This document shows, in pieces, positions 21,019 through 32,901 of a stretch of 64,000 bases of DNA. The DNA is from Siphonodentalium dalli (Eukaryota; Mollusca; Scaphopoda; Gadilida; Siphonodentaliidae), in contig CP136066.1 in NCBI GenBank assembly GCA_032622095.1, forward strand, positions 167,348,664 to 167,412,663, given 5' to 3'. Each line of letters starts with the position of its first letter. Position 1 is the first letter of the stretch. The notes below the pieces were generated by a model that saw only the letters and a list, made by a program, of their open reading frames with translations, did not search any database and had not been told where the DNA came from. The position numbers were made by a program, and so were the translations under genes.

Positions 21019-23672
21019 TGCTATTCACCGGCTGGGTTTATAATATAGTCCAGGTAGTTTTACGAGGCGACGCTCAATGCGAAGCTATCGGTGGACATCG
21101 ATGGGAAGACATCGCCGCGCGGTATAGGATTATCCAATCAGGTTGATTGGCGTCAATCATAGATTGACCACCGGTCACATAAACATGCTGCGTGTAACAG
21201 TACACGTTTTGTTAATTTCAACAATGAGCAATCGAAGACATGGACGTGGGGCAAAATCTACCACCGACGACAGGGCGGAGGTCTGCAAAAAAAGATTCTG
21301 TATATAGGGCCGGGGTGGGTGGGTGGTCCAGAGGCCGAAACAATCGTGTTTGTAATTGTTTTTCCAAAATAGGTTTTTTTTTCAAACAATTTACAAGTAC
21401 TGGCCATGTAATGTTGTGTGTAAGCATGTTAGTACCATGTTTGTCGGTATATGGTTATAGGCAGCTAGAGTGACTATTTCACAGGATCCCGTCCCACTTC
21501 ACAGTGGACCACCGTAATAGCGTTCAGGAAACATTTGATCAACGGAAGAAATATTTAGTAACAAAATTAATATATTACCCAGTTGTATTACCCGAATAAA
21601 AGTAATAAAATAAAAAAAACTGAATCACAAATACTACATGGTGAATACTCAATGATGACTAGATATCATTAACCTGATTGTTGCATAACATGAAATTGAA
21701 AAGGGTATCTCATAAATTTCTAATGTCTGAAATACTGTCTTGTTCTGGCATGCAATCAAATTCATTCCTTCCGGTTATTTCTCATCTTGAATGATTGCAA
21801 GTAATGTTAATTTGCAACACTTATCCAAATAAAACTGAATTGGTTATGGTGAATAACCGTTACTGTTTACTGTTCAGACAATCCCAACTGAAGGTGACGC
21901 TATTCTCATTGAATTCCCGACCTTTATCTTGAAGATTAAATACTGTTCAACAAGACTAAACTAAAATACTAATTGTATACTGTTATCGCTTACAAATAGA
22001 TGAACTGAATAATGTGATGCATTCATATGCTTTGAGAAATGACATTCTTCAATGTCTTCAAAGTTCAAACTAAAATCAAGAATAAAATCTGACTGAGACT
22101 ATACTGCAGACTCTAGTGCACAAATATACATACACATGGTTGAGTTATAATAATGCAAAATGTGTTTACGGATGGAACCAGGTGGTAGCTCTGGTATGCA
22201 TCGACAGGCGAAACCTGTAATATGCAGTAATATCTGCATACATCCTTCCCCTATCATTCAGGTCTGTCACCATACCAAGCCACTTCAAAATTCGACAACC
22301 GACACTTCAACTTATACATGTATTGCAAAAACTTTGTACGGAGTGAATTTCATAAACAGGGCCCATGGATAACTCTGGTAGGCATTGGTGCTCACAACCC
22401 GTTATAATAATTATGCATATTCGTTCCCCATTTCTGGCCCGTCACCATGCCATAGAGCATCAAAATATGACAACCGACTCTTGAGTTATAATGCAAAATG
22501 TTTGTACGGACGGACGCACGGCTCGAGACGTCAACTATATGCCCGCCGACTAATATCGGGGGGGGGGGGGTATAATAACCATATATCTATGTGTATACCT
22601 AACCAAAACAATTCCCCTCCTCACCTCACCCCGGTGGATAAGACTAAAGAGTTCTTTGGTCATGCACAAGTAATTGTAGTACCCCTGACCTGTTTACCAC
22701 TATTTACACTGGCCAGTGTTCTCTGTCAGACAAAACACGCTCAATATATTAAGGCTATAATGTAGTCTAGGGCAATTTGTGACATACAGTGTACATACAC
22801 AATGTTTTATTATTGTTGTTAGATACAGGAAACACCTGGAAATACAGTTTATTTTTCGTTTTGTTCTGACCTGTGCTTTACCGATTAAGCATGTTATTGC
22901 TTGAGTCTTAATTTTACACAGTTTGCACCAGAAAAGGATAGTGGAATGGGATGAAAGGCAGTTAACACAGTTATTGAAGAACGGCTAAAAAACTCTGAAA
23001 TTTTGATAAAAACATGAGAAAGGAGGTGGGTCCCCAACATTTGGAGGAACAAATTTGCACAAATGGGGTGGTGGGTTCCTCGGGGTCGGAAAAACCTTTT
23101 GGGCCCTATATGTGCAATTTTTTCCAGACCCCCCCCCCCCCCCCCCACCAACACCACTGCCGACGAGCGTAAACAAATTTTGGGATTTGTGGAGAGAAGA
23201 ATCAAAATATTAAAGAACAAAGAAACCGGCACCATTCATCAGCGCCGGAAAAATGATGCATGGAAAGAAATTACTTTGGAAATGGCAGGGAAATATCCAA
23301 ACAGAACCAAAACACAAACAAAATTCTTCTGAGACGTTATCTTCTTGGCTCTTCATTTCCACACTGTGGTTATTAAAAAACCTCATTAATATCATTGACA
23401 CTCATTCTGTTGATATATAAACGCAAGCATAAGTCTCCACACAATTATACCCAAACATGATACCGTTATACATGCCGATTGTGGCCGGTGAGTGTTCACG
23501 AATTAGTCGTGATATGGCGTCAATTGACAGGTGACAAATCTGATAGATTGGATCAATCACATCATCGACAGCGTGTGTCGTTGGCGCTAAAGCAAAGATA
23601 CCTTTGCGTTCAGCCACTACCGAATAAACTACCTGGTTTATAAAATAGTCTCGCTTGGTGAATAGCACCCCA
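21019..23672. mobile_element. 2.65-kb insertion with short inverted ends, absent from unit B
   Basis: The left end TGCTATTCACC and right end GGTGAATAGCA are inverted repeats. Counting the flanking G/C bases, 16 bases match (TGGGGTGCTATTCACC and its complement). GGGG stands on both sides (21015-21018, 23673-23676), and unit B has the empty site ACTACTGGGGTACACC at 35156-35171. The interior holds a Myb/SANT-like fragment, two direct repeats of about 185 bases (about 22173 and 22365), a GGACGGACGC stretch and long G and C runs. It is a DNA transposon by its ends. A Myb-like protein would suggest the PIF/Harbinger group, but the 4-bp target repeat does not fit well, so the superfamily stays open. 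Confidence 0.65.
23158..23332 (+). pseudogene. Myb/SANT-like DNA-binding domain fragment
   Basis: The frame reads ADERKQILGFVERRIKILKN, then a charged turn and AWKEITLEMAG, followed by YPNRTKTQTKFF. This matches the layout of the Myb/SANT-like domain of transposon-encoded and NAIF1-type proteins (first helix, KKxD/E turn, AWxxI second helix, then R-T/S-x-x-Q-x-x third helix). The third helix is cut by TGA where a Trp codon would be expected. A splice-acceptor-like polypyrimidine tract plus CAG precedes it at about 23127. It is probably a broken exon of the surrounding transposon. Confidence 0.45.
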
Positions 23673-24229
23673 GGGGTACACCAGGGTAAAATAATCAAGT
23701 GGTACCTGCTTAAAACATCCCGGGGTACACCCTGTTAGAAACACCCGGGGAAACCGGTCGACACCAAGGTACACATGGGTGGAACACTGGGATATGCACC
23801 TGGGTAAGAAAACAACAAGGTGCACCCAAAATGAAACACATGGTACGCCGGTACACCTGGGCGGGAAACATCAAGATACACCTGTGTGGGGAACACATGG
23901 GTAGGGAACACCTGTTTAGGAAACACCAAGGAACACCTCGGTGAATAACACCAAGGTACAACTGGTGGGGAAACACCAGGTAAGTGACACCAAGGTACAC
24001 CTGGCTGTGGACATTTGGGTAATTCCACCCAGGTTGATCAACACCATGGTGTTTTTGTCTTGTTTCAACTGGTTTAATCCTGGTAAAAATCCGGGTTTCA
24101 GGGGGATGTTGGTGGATGTCCTGGTAGATATATGTATATGGACACCCGGGTTTGGCCCAAACAACCTGGGTGGATTTACAAGGGTGGATTTTTATATGGG
24201 AGTGTCCACCAAGTGATATAGATTCTCAG
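23673..24229. repeat. Degenerate minisatellite, right part
   Basis: This continues the array at 20833. GGTACACCTGGGTA-like units are mixed with AACACCAAGG units. It matches 35172-35718 in unit B almost base for base. Confidence 0.65.
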
Positions 24230-27200
24230 ATTCACACAAAGACTAGTTTCCCCCTTTATTTGGCCAAAGTTCAAAACTAGGAGATTGCATTATTCCTCTT
24301 CCATCGAGTATAATAGATCAGCATTTTTGTCCAGATCAAAATTATGCACATAATCACTGCGCACACGCATTGGCACCTGGACAAAAACAATATGTTCGAC
24401 CGGATAAGTTAATAATACAATGTTTTGGAGGTTCGTCTTTCAAATAGTATATATTATAGAATATTATATAATGTGATATGGGGACTGGAATATTAAGCGG
24501 TCCTTTAATCAAGCCATAACTAGGTAATTGCGTGACTAATGGAGCTAATACGTTGATTAATCAAAAATAATATTATATATATAATTATTAATATCATAAT
24601 ATAATATATACTATTAGAACAAATGTGCATACATTCTAAACAATATGTTTTAAATTTGATCTTAAGGGTGGATACACACATGCATGTAATCTCTGTAAAT
24701 GTCGTGTATTTGTCGTTTTCCATGGATCATACAGACCATGTAATATGTGTCCGCTGACAACCCAATCATTGCGGATATGTTTGACCACAGTGAGCAAAGC
24801 TCTGAACGCACAGAGAGCCGTTGGCTGAACGAAGTCGTCAGGCCGCTTAAAATAATTGTTCGCGCGATAACCCAAATGTTGGACTTTCTGTTTAAATCAT
24901 TGTCAGTCTTCTCTTGATTTTTATACCAGTGATGGCCCCAGGATTTCCCCAACGCAGGTGGGGGTTATATCATCCCGGAAGCTACCGGACTGACCATTGC
25001 ATGTTTCCTGGACGGGTGGGGTGGGAGCATGCAGCACCCTGAGTCCCGACCCCCACCCACGAAGCCACTAAGCCACTCCTGACTTATACATATTGTAGTT
25101 GACAGTTATTTCTGTCGTGTATGTTTGCTACGAGTGATAAGTCTAATATTCAGCAATTTATGCTATTCATATAATTATGAACATAGTATTACAGCTTTAA
25201 ATTTGAGAGTACAGAAGTTGGTGTTGCTGTGTGTCTTCATTCGGGGAAAAGGGTTGTCCAGCTCTACGAGTTCCCAACTACGTCACCTTTCCTCTCTTTT
25301 GTTATATATGTATACGCAAAATTTACAACTATGGAATATTTAAGTTAAACATATTGTACATTCACGCCCAGATAATCCCGGCTGATACATTCAATTAAAT
25401 CCCTTAGTTATTCGAAGCTTTCGAGAACCAGCTCCCAGATATTTGCATGGAAATCCCAAATTAATGTTATCACATGAGCTCGCTCTGAAACTATCCGAGG
25501 AATTTCAACGAACCAGTATATATTGTTTGTCTTAATTTTCCAATGCCTATTATTCAAGGCATGATAGCACCATATCGGATTGTTAAAGGGACATTAAACA
25601 CTCGTGTATCACAATCGCCATAAAAGATCTTCAAATTCTGCACATTTTATTTTTATTTTGGATGACCCTGAAATGACGAGAAACAAATCAAGTATAAAAT
25701 CGACGGACTAAAATCCACTTTTTGAAATGAATTAAAACTCGCGAAAAACAGCAACATATATCAGACAGGATTTATTCATTTCGGCATCCATGAAAGAATT
25801 TATGACTGGCCTGAAATTTCTTGATAGCAGTTAGTTTGATAATGGCTTGTAACTGCTCACTTGTCTCGCCTGTTGAAATTGTCCGATCGCGTGCAGACGA
25901 CTAATGCTATCAATGATTGGTGTGGCCATGTAAAACACATGTTATAGTTTATTGTTCACCTCCATCAAATTTGGAGAGCATAAAAACAAAAGACAAATGT
26001 ACATATATAAGTATGCATGACAATATGTGAACACAAAACAACTTGTGTGCACAGAACATTATTGAATTAGACATTATAAGACACGTATAATTATATAGTA
26101 AGTTCTATGTCATATTGGCGTGCGATGGCACTTGCATTGCACTGACGATGCCATGTCACACACATATGGTTATGTTATGATATTTAATAATTTCAATGTT
26201 TTGCAATGTATCTATATCACATGAGTCCGGTCTAGATATATCTACACCACATTCGTTACAGTATAACTGTTACAGATATACGAAATAGATAAACATCTCC
26301 TGCGTGTGGTCTATATACAACTCGCGGCGTTTATATTTATTACATGAAATTAGACTTGTGTCGTCTTATTGTGCGATCATGGACAATGTATCATTTACTA
26401 TACACATGTAATATCACATGGAAATGGCCCATCCATTAAATTGATAATTTCTTGTCCGATTTTAAATATATATATTTTTTTTAAATACATTTATTCATTA
26501 ACTCATGAATGAATTGGACCCAAAACTCAGGCACAGCCTATTTTATTGTGTCCAAACAGAAAAATACAAAAAGTTGACAAACAAGGACACATGACAATTT
26601 AATGGTGTATATATCTTGTATCATGGAAATTCCTAATAATCATTAAGTATGAAGTCACTAAATAGGATTTAATAAAACAGGGTTATCCTGAAAATACTGT
26701 TGATGGCAATGAGTAAGAGTTTAGAGTTTAAAATGATTCAATATTCAGATAAAGTTGTGATGATATAATAACCATATAAATTTGAATGATACGTCACACC
26801 CGCATGTATCAATCTGCAAGTTAAACTTAAGCAGAAAAAGTGTACTGCAGTTGATATGTAATCACAGTCTCTCAGTAGATTCAAAGTAAATATGAAGTGC
26901 ATTACATATTGTTGAATTTGTATTAGTAACAACATGAAATTAGACTTGTGTCGCATGAAATATATATCACATACGTGTGGTCTAGATATATATATACCAC
27001 AATCAATATAGTATAACTGTTACAAGATATACGGAATATATTAATATCTCCTGCGTGTGGTCTATATACTATACAACTCGCAGTGTTATGAATTTAGACT
27101 TGTGTTAATGTGCGATCAAGGACAAATGTGTCAATTATTATACACAGGTAATGTAATAAACACATGTAATGTCACATGGAAATGGCCCACCCAATAAAGA

Positions 27201-28745
27201 GAATGAATTTAGTGACGCTACGTACCGTACTAAATTCACCCTATTGTGACATCATTTCCCTTGGGCCTCATCTTCTCTGGAAAGTAACTTTATTATTAAA
27301 TTAACAAGTTTTTTAGTTTCTTTATAAATTTCTTTAGTTTTTCTGTTTTAGTTTAGTTTCTCTAAATCCTCAAATTGGCAGACGACACAATGCATAATCG
27401 ACGTACCCAATGGGTGCGCTTCACCATCTTAACTATAACGGAACTTAAATATGTGTCTAGATCTCCCATAGCAGACGAGGCCATGCAAAGTGAGGTCCAC
27501 AGAGGATGCATTTGGTGACGCTAGCTCGCTGTGTTGGGTATATAGCGTCACTCACGAAATTCACCTTCTGGGTACCTCATTCTGCAAATGTCAAGCACCG
27601 TACATTTAGGCCTGAATAGAATGTTCATCAGAATATCATCAATTATTGACACGACAAAGTAAACATATCACATCTCTTGTTTCTAATTAACGGTATGAAA
27701 CTTGAGGTGCGGAAAACTTGTGTTACAAACTTGTCGACGAAATAGGATTATATTTGCCGATGAACGTCTCCGATATCTGACAGAAGCTCATGTGTTTGCT
27801 GAAGAATACTTCCTGTTTATTAATTAATTATTGAACTATGCGAAGGAGATGGTACTATATATGTCAGTTATGTTTACAATAATACCGGTTTCCAATGTTA
27901 TTTGATCATCGGCGAAATAGAAACTCACAGAAACTGACAAAAACTCATGTGTTTGCTGAACAATTCTTCCTGTTTATTAATTAATTATTGAACTATGCGA
28001 AGGAGATGATGCTATATATGTCAGTTATGTTTCCAATAACGCCGGTTCCCAATGTTATTTGATCATCGGTGAAATACGCTTGCGGTGGGTAATTTGGTCA
28101 TAGAGAATTACGCGGATATCAAATTTGAACGTTATAATTATATTTACGTAATTTGAAAGGAGTTATAAGACATCGTTGGGTTGATAAATACACGAAATAA
28201 TTTTCTACAGGATTTCTTTACTCTCAAATACTACATCAAATTGACAACAAATATTGAGTTCTATACGACCGCCAGGTTTTGGCGAGGGTTGATTTTATCT
28301 GCCTTGGAGAACAAATAGTTATGTCCTATAAGAGGCAACATCCCAAGCTGTTGTTGGCCGAGAACACCTGGTCAAATTATATACAACATATTCCATAGTA
28401 TATAGCATTTGAAACAGGAAGCTCCAAAATATTGTATTATCAACTTATCCGGTCGAATAAACTGTGAGCATGTTGTTTTTGTCAAGGTGCCGACTTGTGT
28501 TCTCTGTGCTTAATTTCGATCTGGTCTGTATTGCCAGTTTATACAATATTATCAATGGAAGGGGAATAACTCTATTTCTTAGTTCCGAATTCTGGTGTAA
28601 ATAGCGGGGGGAATTTCGGGGGGAATCTGAGAACCTCTATAATTTGGTAGACACTCCAAGGCCACGCAGCTGTTCCGTATTCTGGAGGATAATATATATT
28701 TTTGAGTATATTGTGTATAATATGATATGGGGGTTCGAAAAAAAA
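24230..28745. other. Gene-free segment with internal duplications (shared by units A, B and C)
   Basis: No coding frame stands out, although 24510-28745 is preserved three times in the window. It contains a K2-type right end (about 24375-24495), a T2-like end TTAAAGGGACATTAAACACT at about 25586, and a diverged direct repeat of about 210 bases (about 26228-26441 and 26972-27196). It also contains a 157-bp-period tandem duplication (about 27777-27933 and 27934-28080). TATA-like runs are frequent. The triplicate preservation is explained by recent duplication and needs no selection. Confidence 0.5.
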
Positions 28746-28749
28746 TTAA

Positions 28750-29016
28750 AGGTACTAAATCCGATCAGACGCTCCTAAATTACTATTTCTTTGGCTGGGG
28801 GGGGGAAACAATATTTGATTCGAGTCGAGGAACCCACCCATCAAAGCTCAGAGTGATTATATATCGATGTTTGAAGTTTGTTAATTTTTGGAGATCTGTG
28901 CCAAAACTTTTCAAGATCCACGTTCTGAAACGGACAAATTGCGGTTGTAAGATGGATAACTCTAAAATCAAGTGGTTACTATTAACAATAATAACCACTT
29001 GATTTTAGAGTTACCT
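28750..29016. mobile_element. TTAA-flanked MITE (family R) nested in a K2 MITE
   Basis: The ends are AGGTACTAAATCC on the left and the complement of AGGTAACTCTAAAATC on the right, flanked by TTAA at 28746-28749 and 29017-29020. Near the right end is a perfect hairpin with 22-bp arms (28957-28978 and 28992-29013) and a 13-base loop. The host sequence on both sides, GGTTCGAAAA...TTAA and TTAAGTGGGCCTTTAA, is the end of a K2 element, so R jumped into a TTAA inside K2. Other copies are at 40268-40539, 50349-50618 and 56615-56834 (inverted). Confidence 0.7.
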
Positions 29017-29030
29017 TTAAGTGGGCCTTT

Positions 29031-29656
29031 AACCTATTTTCAGAATTCAACAACAAGGCTGATACACAGCTTTTATAGTGTCAAATTGTTCAAATTTTTA
29101 TTTGGACAAAAATATATATACCTGAGTTTTTTTCTGGTAACGGGCATGAACAAATAGGGGTGGTGGGGTGGTGTTTTTAAATTTTTACATTTTATTTTCT
29201 TATAGTCTCGAATTAACCTCCAACATTTAAATGATGACCATAGAATATTCGGGATGGTGCACTTTATTAAACCAGTTGCTAACTGGATACTATCTGATTA
29301 GTAGTTACTTGACAAGCCATTTGTTGAATTTATTTATGAACATCCATGCAAATAAATGAATTGGAATCCAGGGAGAAATCTCAGGGGTATATGATCAGAA
29401 CATCACTAGAAATGAAAAACAGACCATTTCAATGCACAGCATGAGGATCAGCAAATAATTTAAGTATATTCTTAAATGCAGCGATTTACTTAAATTATGT
29501 TTTATACATTTACATAATAGTCACTTTTCACACATTACACTGTGTTGATCCAGCATCATATTATGGAATGTTAGGGCTAGTGAATTTTACTCACCGTTGA
29601 TCAATATATAAGCATGGACAAGTTGGTATTAAACATAACAAAAACGTTTGTAAAAA
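29031..29656. other. No gene recognised, right end of unit A
   Basis: AT-rich non-coding DNA repeated at 40554-41190 and 50633-51270. It ends in the run of A that forms the A/B junction. Confidence 0.45.
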
Positions 29657-29891
29657 AAAAATAATGCTAACCATTGTCAACTATAGTATAAAATTGCCCA
29701 AAACGTGTTATTTATCAGCATTTTGTTCAACTTAATTGTCAAATATCTAACACAAAGCCACTTGATTTTAGTTATCCATCTTCATCCGTAATTTGATCCG
29801 AGACAGTCGGCTTGACGAATATTTGCCAGGCCGCCAAAATTACATATCTCGGAAAATAACAAATTTCAAAAATCGATATCTGATCACTCTG

Positions 29892-30244
29892 GTTTAAACA
29901 ATATTTTATTTCTTCCCAAAATTATATAATTATAAAACATGACACATGTATGAATAGAAGACAAGAAGGGAGGAAGAGGATTTGACAACAAGCATCAGAT
30001 GCTTATATAGAGCCATCTCCTCAGAGGAGAATAGATTACATATAGTGTTCAGTGAGAAGTGGAAGTTAAGATTAAGTGAGAGGAAGAGATACAGAGCATG
30101 ATTAGAAGATAAATGAACAGTTGGGTGAGAACAGAGGAAAAAAGCAATTAACACATATATTTACAATGATCACTACCCTTATGCATGTTATTGTTTTACA
30201 TAGGAAAATTTAAAACTATTTGTGTCGAGTGGAGTCAATAGTCA
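29892..30244 (-). mobile_element. 3' end of a LINE-1-like element (unit B copy)
   Basis: This is the duplicate of 15780-16132 with the same flanking ATCTGATCACTCTG. It was copied with the segment and is not an independent insertion. Confidence 0.7.
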
Positions 30245-30484
30245 ATCTGATCACTCTGAGCTTTGATTGGTGGGTTCATCGACTCGAATAAAATATTTGT
30301 TACACCCGAAGACAAATAAATAGTAAGTTGGGAGCGTTAATGCGGATTATGCATCTTTAAAGTTAAGGATACTTTTGAAATCATATATGCGTATACATAT
30401 AGAAAACCCGTTAGCATTAGGCCACAAAATTTAGGGCGATTAAGTGCACATTCTTTACGCATTGAAACAGGTAGACATAAGAAG

Positions 30485-30940
30485 ACAGAAGTAAACGATC
30501 GTAAATTATGTTATACATGCAGTTGCAATGTTATTGATGTTTTCCCATTTTCACCGTCGAATATCCTAATGTCCGTTTCGATATAAAAAGTTTAGGGTCT
30601 ACACATTTTTCAAACTCTTCTTGTTCATGATACAGTAATAATGCTGAACGAAATGTGAGTTGTTATCATAAGACTTTTGGACACAATCGCGCATGTTTTA
30701 TGAGACATTTCAAAACACACACATAAAAACTGCTCACTTCTCGCGAGAGCGCAGCTCACGGAGCCCAATGTTTGTTTAGTTCAAAGTTTTCCACACTCAC
30801 GCCGTGAGTAAAATCCGTGCGTCCTGATTGGATGAACATCATTATAAATGATCAGGACAACGAGAATGAAATCTACACAATCAACTATCTTAGATAATAA
30901 ATCCTCACAGTTAATCGTCTAAAATACTTTTAAATTCGAC
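30485..30940 (+). promoter_or_regulatory. Conserved upstream region and promoter of TALE copy 4
   Basis: TCTCGCGAGA lies at 30739-30748, the palindrome ACTCACGCCGTGAGT at 30795-30809, inverted CCAAT (ATTGG) at 30827-30831 and TATAAAT at 30843-30849. It is almost identical to the copy 3 promoter; differences include one more T near 30694 (GCATGTTTTATG) and CCTCAC for CATCAC near 30903. Confidence 0.65.
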
Positions 30941-31744
30941 ATGGCTGCTACGTGTTTTGGCTCTTTGATCGACGCTCTGGCAGACGACACTATCCGAGAT
31001 ATCAGTCAACCTAGTAGTTCTGATATGTTATCTTCTCTTGAATCATCTCCAGTTAACACATGTGAACTTGAGCCGATGTCAGACAGCCGACTGAACGACT
31101 CTCTATCAGCAGTGTTTGGAGCGTTTGAACCAGTCAGCTCTTCCGACTATATTGGTGATCTTAAAGATATTCTCGTTCAAGAGTGCAAAGGTGCCACCTT
31201 CACAGGAAGTCTTCTGCAAACAATATCCGACACGGTCGACATCTACAGCCGAGCAAAGGAACTGTTCGTCATATTCAGCCAGCTCGAGCCAGTGGCTCCA
31301 ACAGAAATCATAGACCTGCGCAGTTTCTACCGCTATCAGACAGCCATCGTCGACGCAGAACGACACGACGCCATTGTGAATCCAGGTTACTCCAAGCACT
31401 ACATCGACTGCCTCAATCGACACTTCGACAACCAGATCCACTGCATCATATCCAGAGTTGAACGCAGCCTACAACCACTTCTCGTCAAGACCAGAGAGCC
31501 ACGCCGAGTCCTCAAGGCGCGCCCCGTTCTATCGGGATCAGCCGTCCGACTCATGCAGAATTGGTATGACAGCAACCTCCATCATCCATACCCGAAGACC
31601 GATGTAATCGAGTCCCTGGCAACGACAGCTGGTGTTTCTGTTGAACAGGTCAAGAAGTGGTTCGCCAATAAGAGAAACCGGTCAGGCAACACCCGTACCC
31701 TTTCAGAGATTGCCAACAGAAAGAGAAGAGCCAGTATGCGATGA
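30941..31744 (+). CDS. TALE-class homeobox protein, copy 4 (SPILE-like)
   Basis: A complete 267-residue single-exon frame, identical to copy 3 except for Val at residue 79 (DILVQECK), which is the ancestral state shared with copies 1 and 2. The homeodomain is at residues 190-252, with PYP in the three-residue loop extension and recognition helix VEQVKKWFANKRNR. The N-terminus is acidic and serine-rich, and the C-terminus is basic (NRKRRASMR). AATAAA follows at 31863. With an intact frame, promoter and 3' end, this looks like a working gene produced by the very recent A/B duplication. Confidence 0.88.
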   Translation: MAATCFGSLIDALADDTIRDISQPSSSDMLSSLESSPVNTCELEPMSDSRLNDSLSAVFGAFEPVSSSDYIGDLKDILVQECKGATFTGSLLQTISDTVDIYSRAKELFVIFSQLEPVAPTEIIDLRSFYRYQTAIVDAERHDAIVNPGYSKHYIDCLNRHFDNQIHCIISRVERSLQPLLVKTREPRRVLKARPVLSGSAVRLMQNWYDSNLHHPYPKTDVIESLATTAGVSVEQVKKWFANKRNRSGNTRTLSEIANRKRRASMR

Positions 31745-32901
31745 CCTCTCGTCGTTATTACTGCCATGTAACATTTAGTGCTAATGTAATACACATGTAT
31801 ATAATTTATACTGTTACACCATTCTAGTGCTTCGTTGTTGATTATTTTTTTTTTAACTTGATAATAAAATAACATATTCTATAAATGTCTCGAACTTACT
31901 CTATTTTTGTCCTATGTCGAATGACGAATTCCGCCCTGGGTTGACAATTTGGGACCAGAGCATCGATAGCATTACATCAACATATTATACCAGATAATCT
32001 GTTGGTAAATTTACTAGTGAGTTGACACCAAAACTAGCTTCGGTCAAATATATATAACTCAATGCTAATTATTTTGCGGGCAGTTCATGGTATCATATTT
32101 AAAGCTGATATATCAAAAGTTTTGGATCCAGAAGTTTCTCTTAAAGCCTAGTCATACCGTTTGCTTAAATCCAAGCAAGACATCTTCACTTCAGCTGGGG
32201 GCATCAAACAAAAAGAATTTCCAATTATAAAAATTTTATTAGTGAGGACATACTAATTGAATTTAATAAAATGTTTGGGTAAAAATATTTGTGATTGGTT
32301 AGCTACCAATAACTCTGTCCATTTAAGGTAATCGGTTGGACGATATGCCCAAGTGTGGGTGCTTTGTATATATACCTATAATATAACTCCAATTTCTGAA
32401 GAGTGATACATATACATGTTAACATATATACAACATGTTACAACAATATAGTGAAATGGAAAGAACAAAATCGGAAGAAGCACAACTTCTGTAACACAAG
32501 CAGGCCCTTGTTTACGTACACCATCGTACGTCTTTACGACAATATATCTACGCGCTGATTATGTTTGGCATATGAACTATATATATTTTAATATTCCTTC
32601 TGTTGATGGCGATTTGAACAAATAAGAATATTTCTGCAACGAACGCCGCCCGTGCCTTTAAAGGACACAATTTGGCTTATTTGAACCTCGAAATTATGCA
32701 ACTGATTACACGAAATATCGATATACACACATTATATAAAGGTATTATACAATTTTTTTCCAAAGTCTGATGGCAATTGTCCGCTTGTTTGGCCAAACGG
32801 GCGTATATGCAATTTTATTTCAATTTGTCACACATAAGTTATAGATAAACGCACTTTAGTTATTATTTCAGACTAAACTCCATATCAATCATCTGGATAT
32901 A

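Larger units (their letters stand above)
15545..29656. repeat. Segmental duplication unit A (about 14.1 kb)
   Basis: The whole stretch recurs head to tail as unit B (29657-41190), with identity so high that the homeobox frames differ at one base in 804. The junction at 29651-29662 is a run of A shared by the end of the unit (TTTGTAAAAAAAAA) and its start (CCCAAAAATAATGC). A is longer than B mainly because of the 2.65-kb insertion at 21019-23672. Small indels also differ: 47 extra bases in B near 33689, and 18 versus 10 G at 19951/34109. The unit holds one TALE gene. Confidence 0.85.

Noticed and set aside
23735-24028. Proline/cysteine/valine-rich proteins over the minisatellite
   Set aside because: All frames of the repeated CACCAGGGTA unit are open on both strands; the protein pattern is a direct translation of the repeat.
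26101-26330. Bacterial-type promoter, operon or CRISPR-like structure in AT-rich DNA
   Set aside because: The window is clearly eukaryotic, repeats are not regularly spaced, and TATA-like strings are expected at this base composition.
26228-27196. Pair of about 210-bp direct repeats as long terminal repeats
   Set aside because: The repeats are strongly diverged, only about 740 bases apart, without TG...CA ends, primer-binding site or coding sequence between them; a local duplication is simpler.
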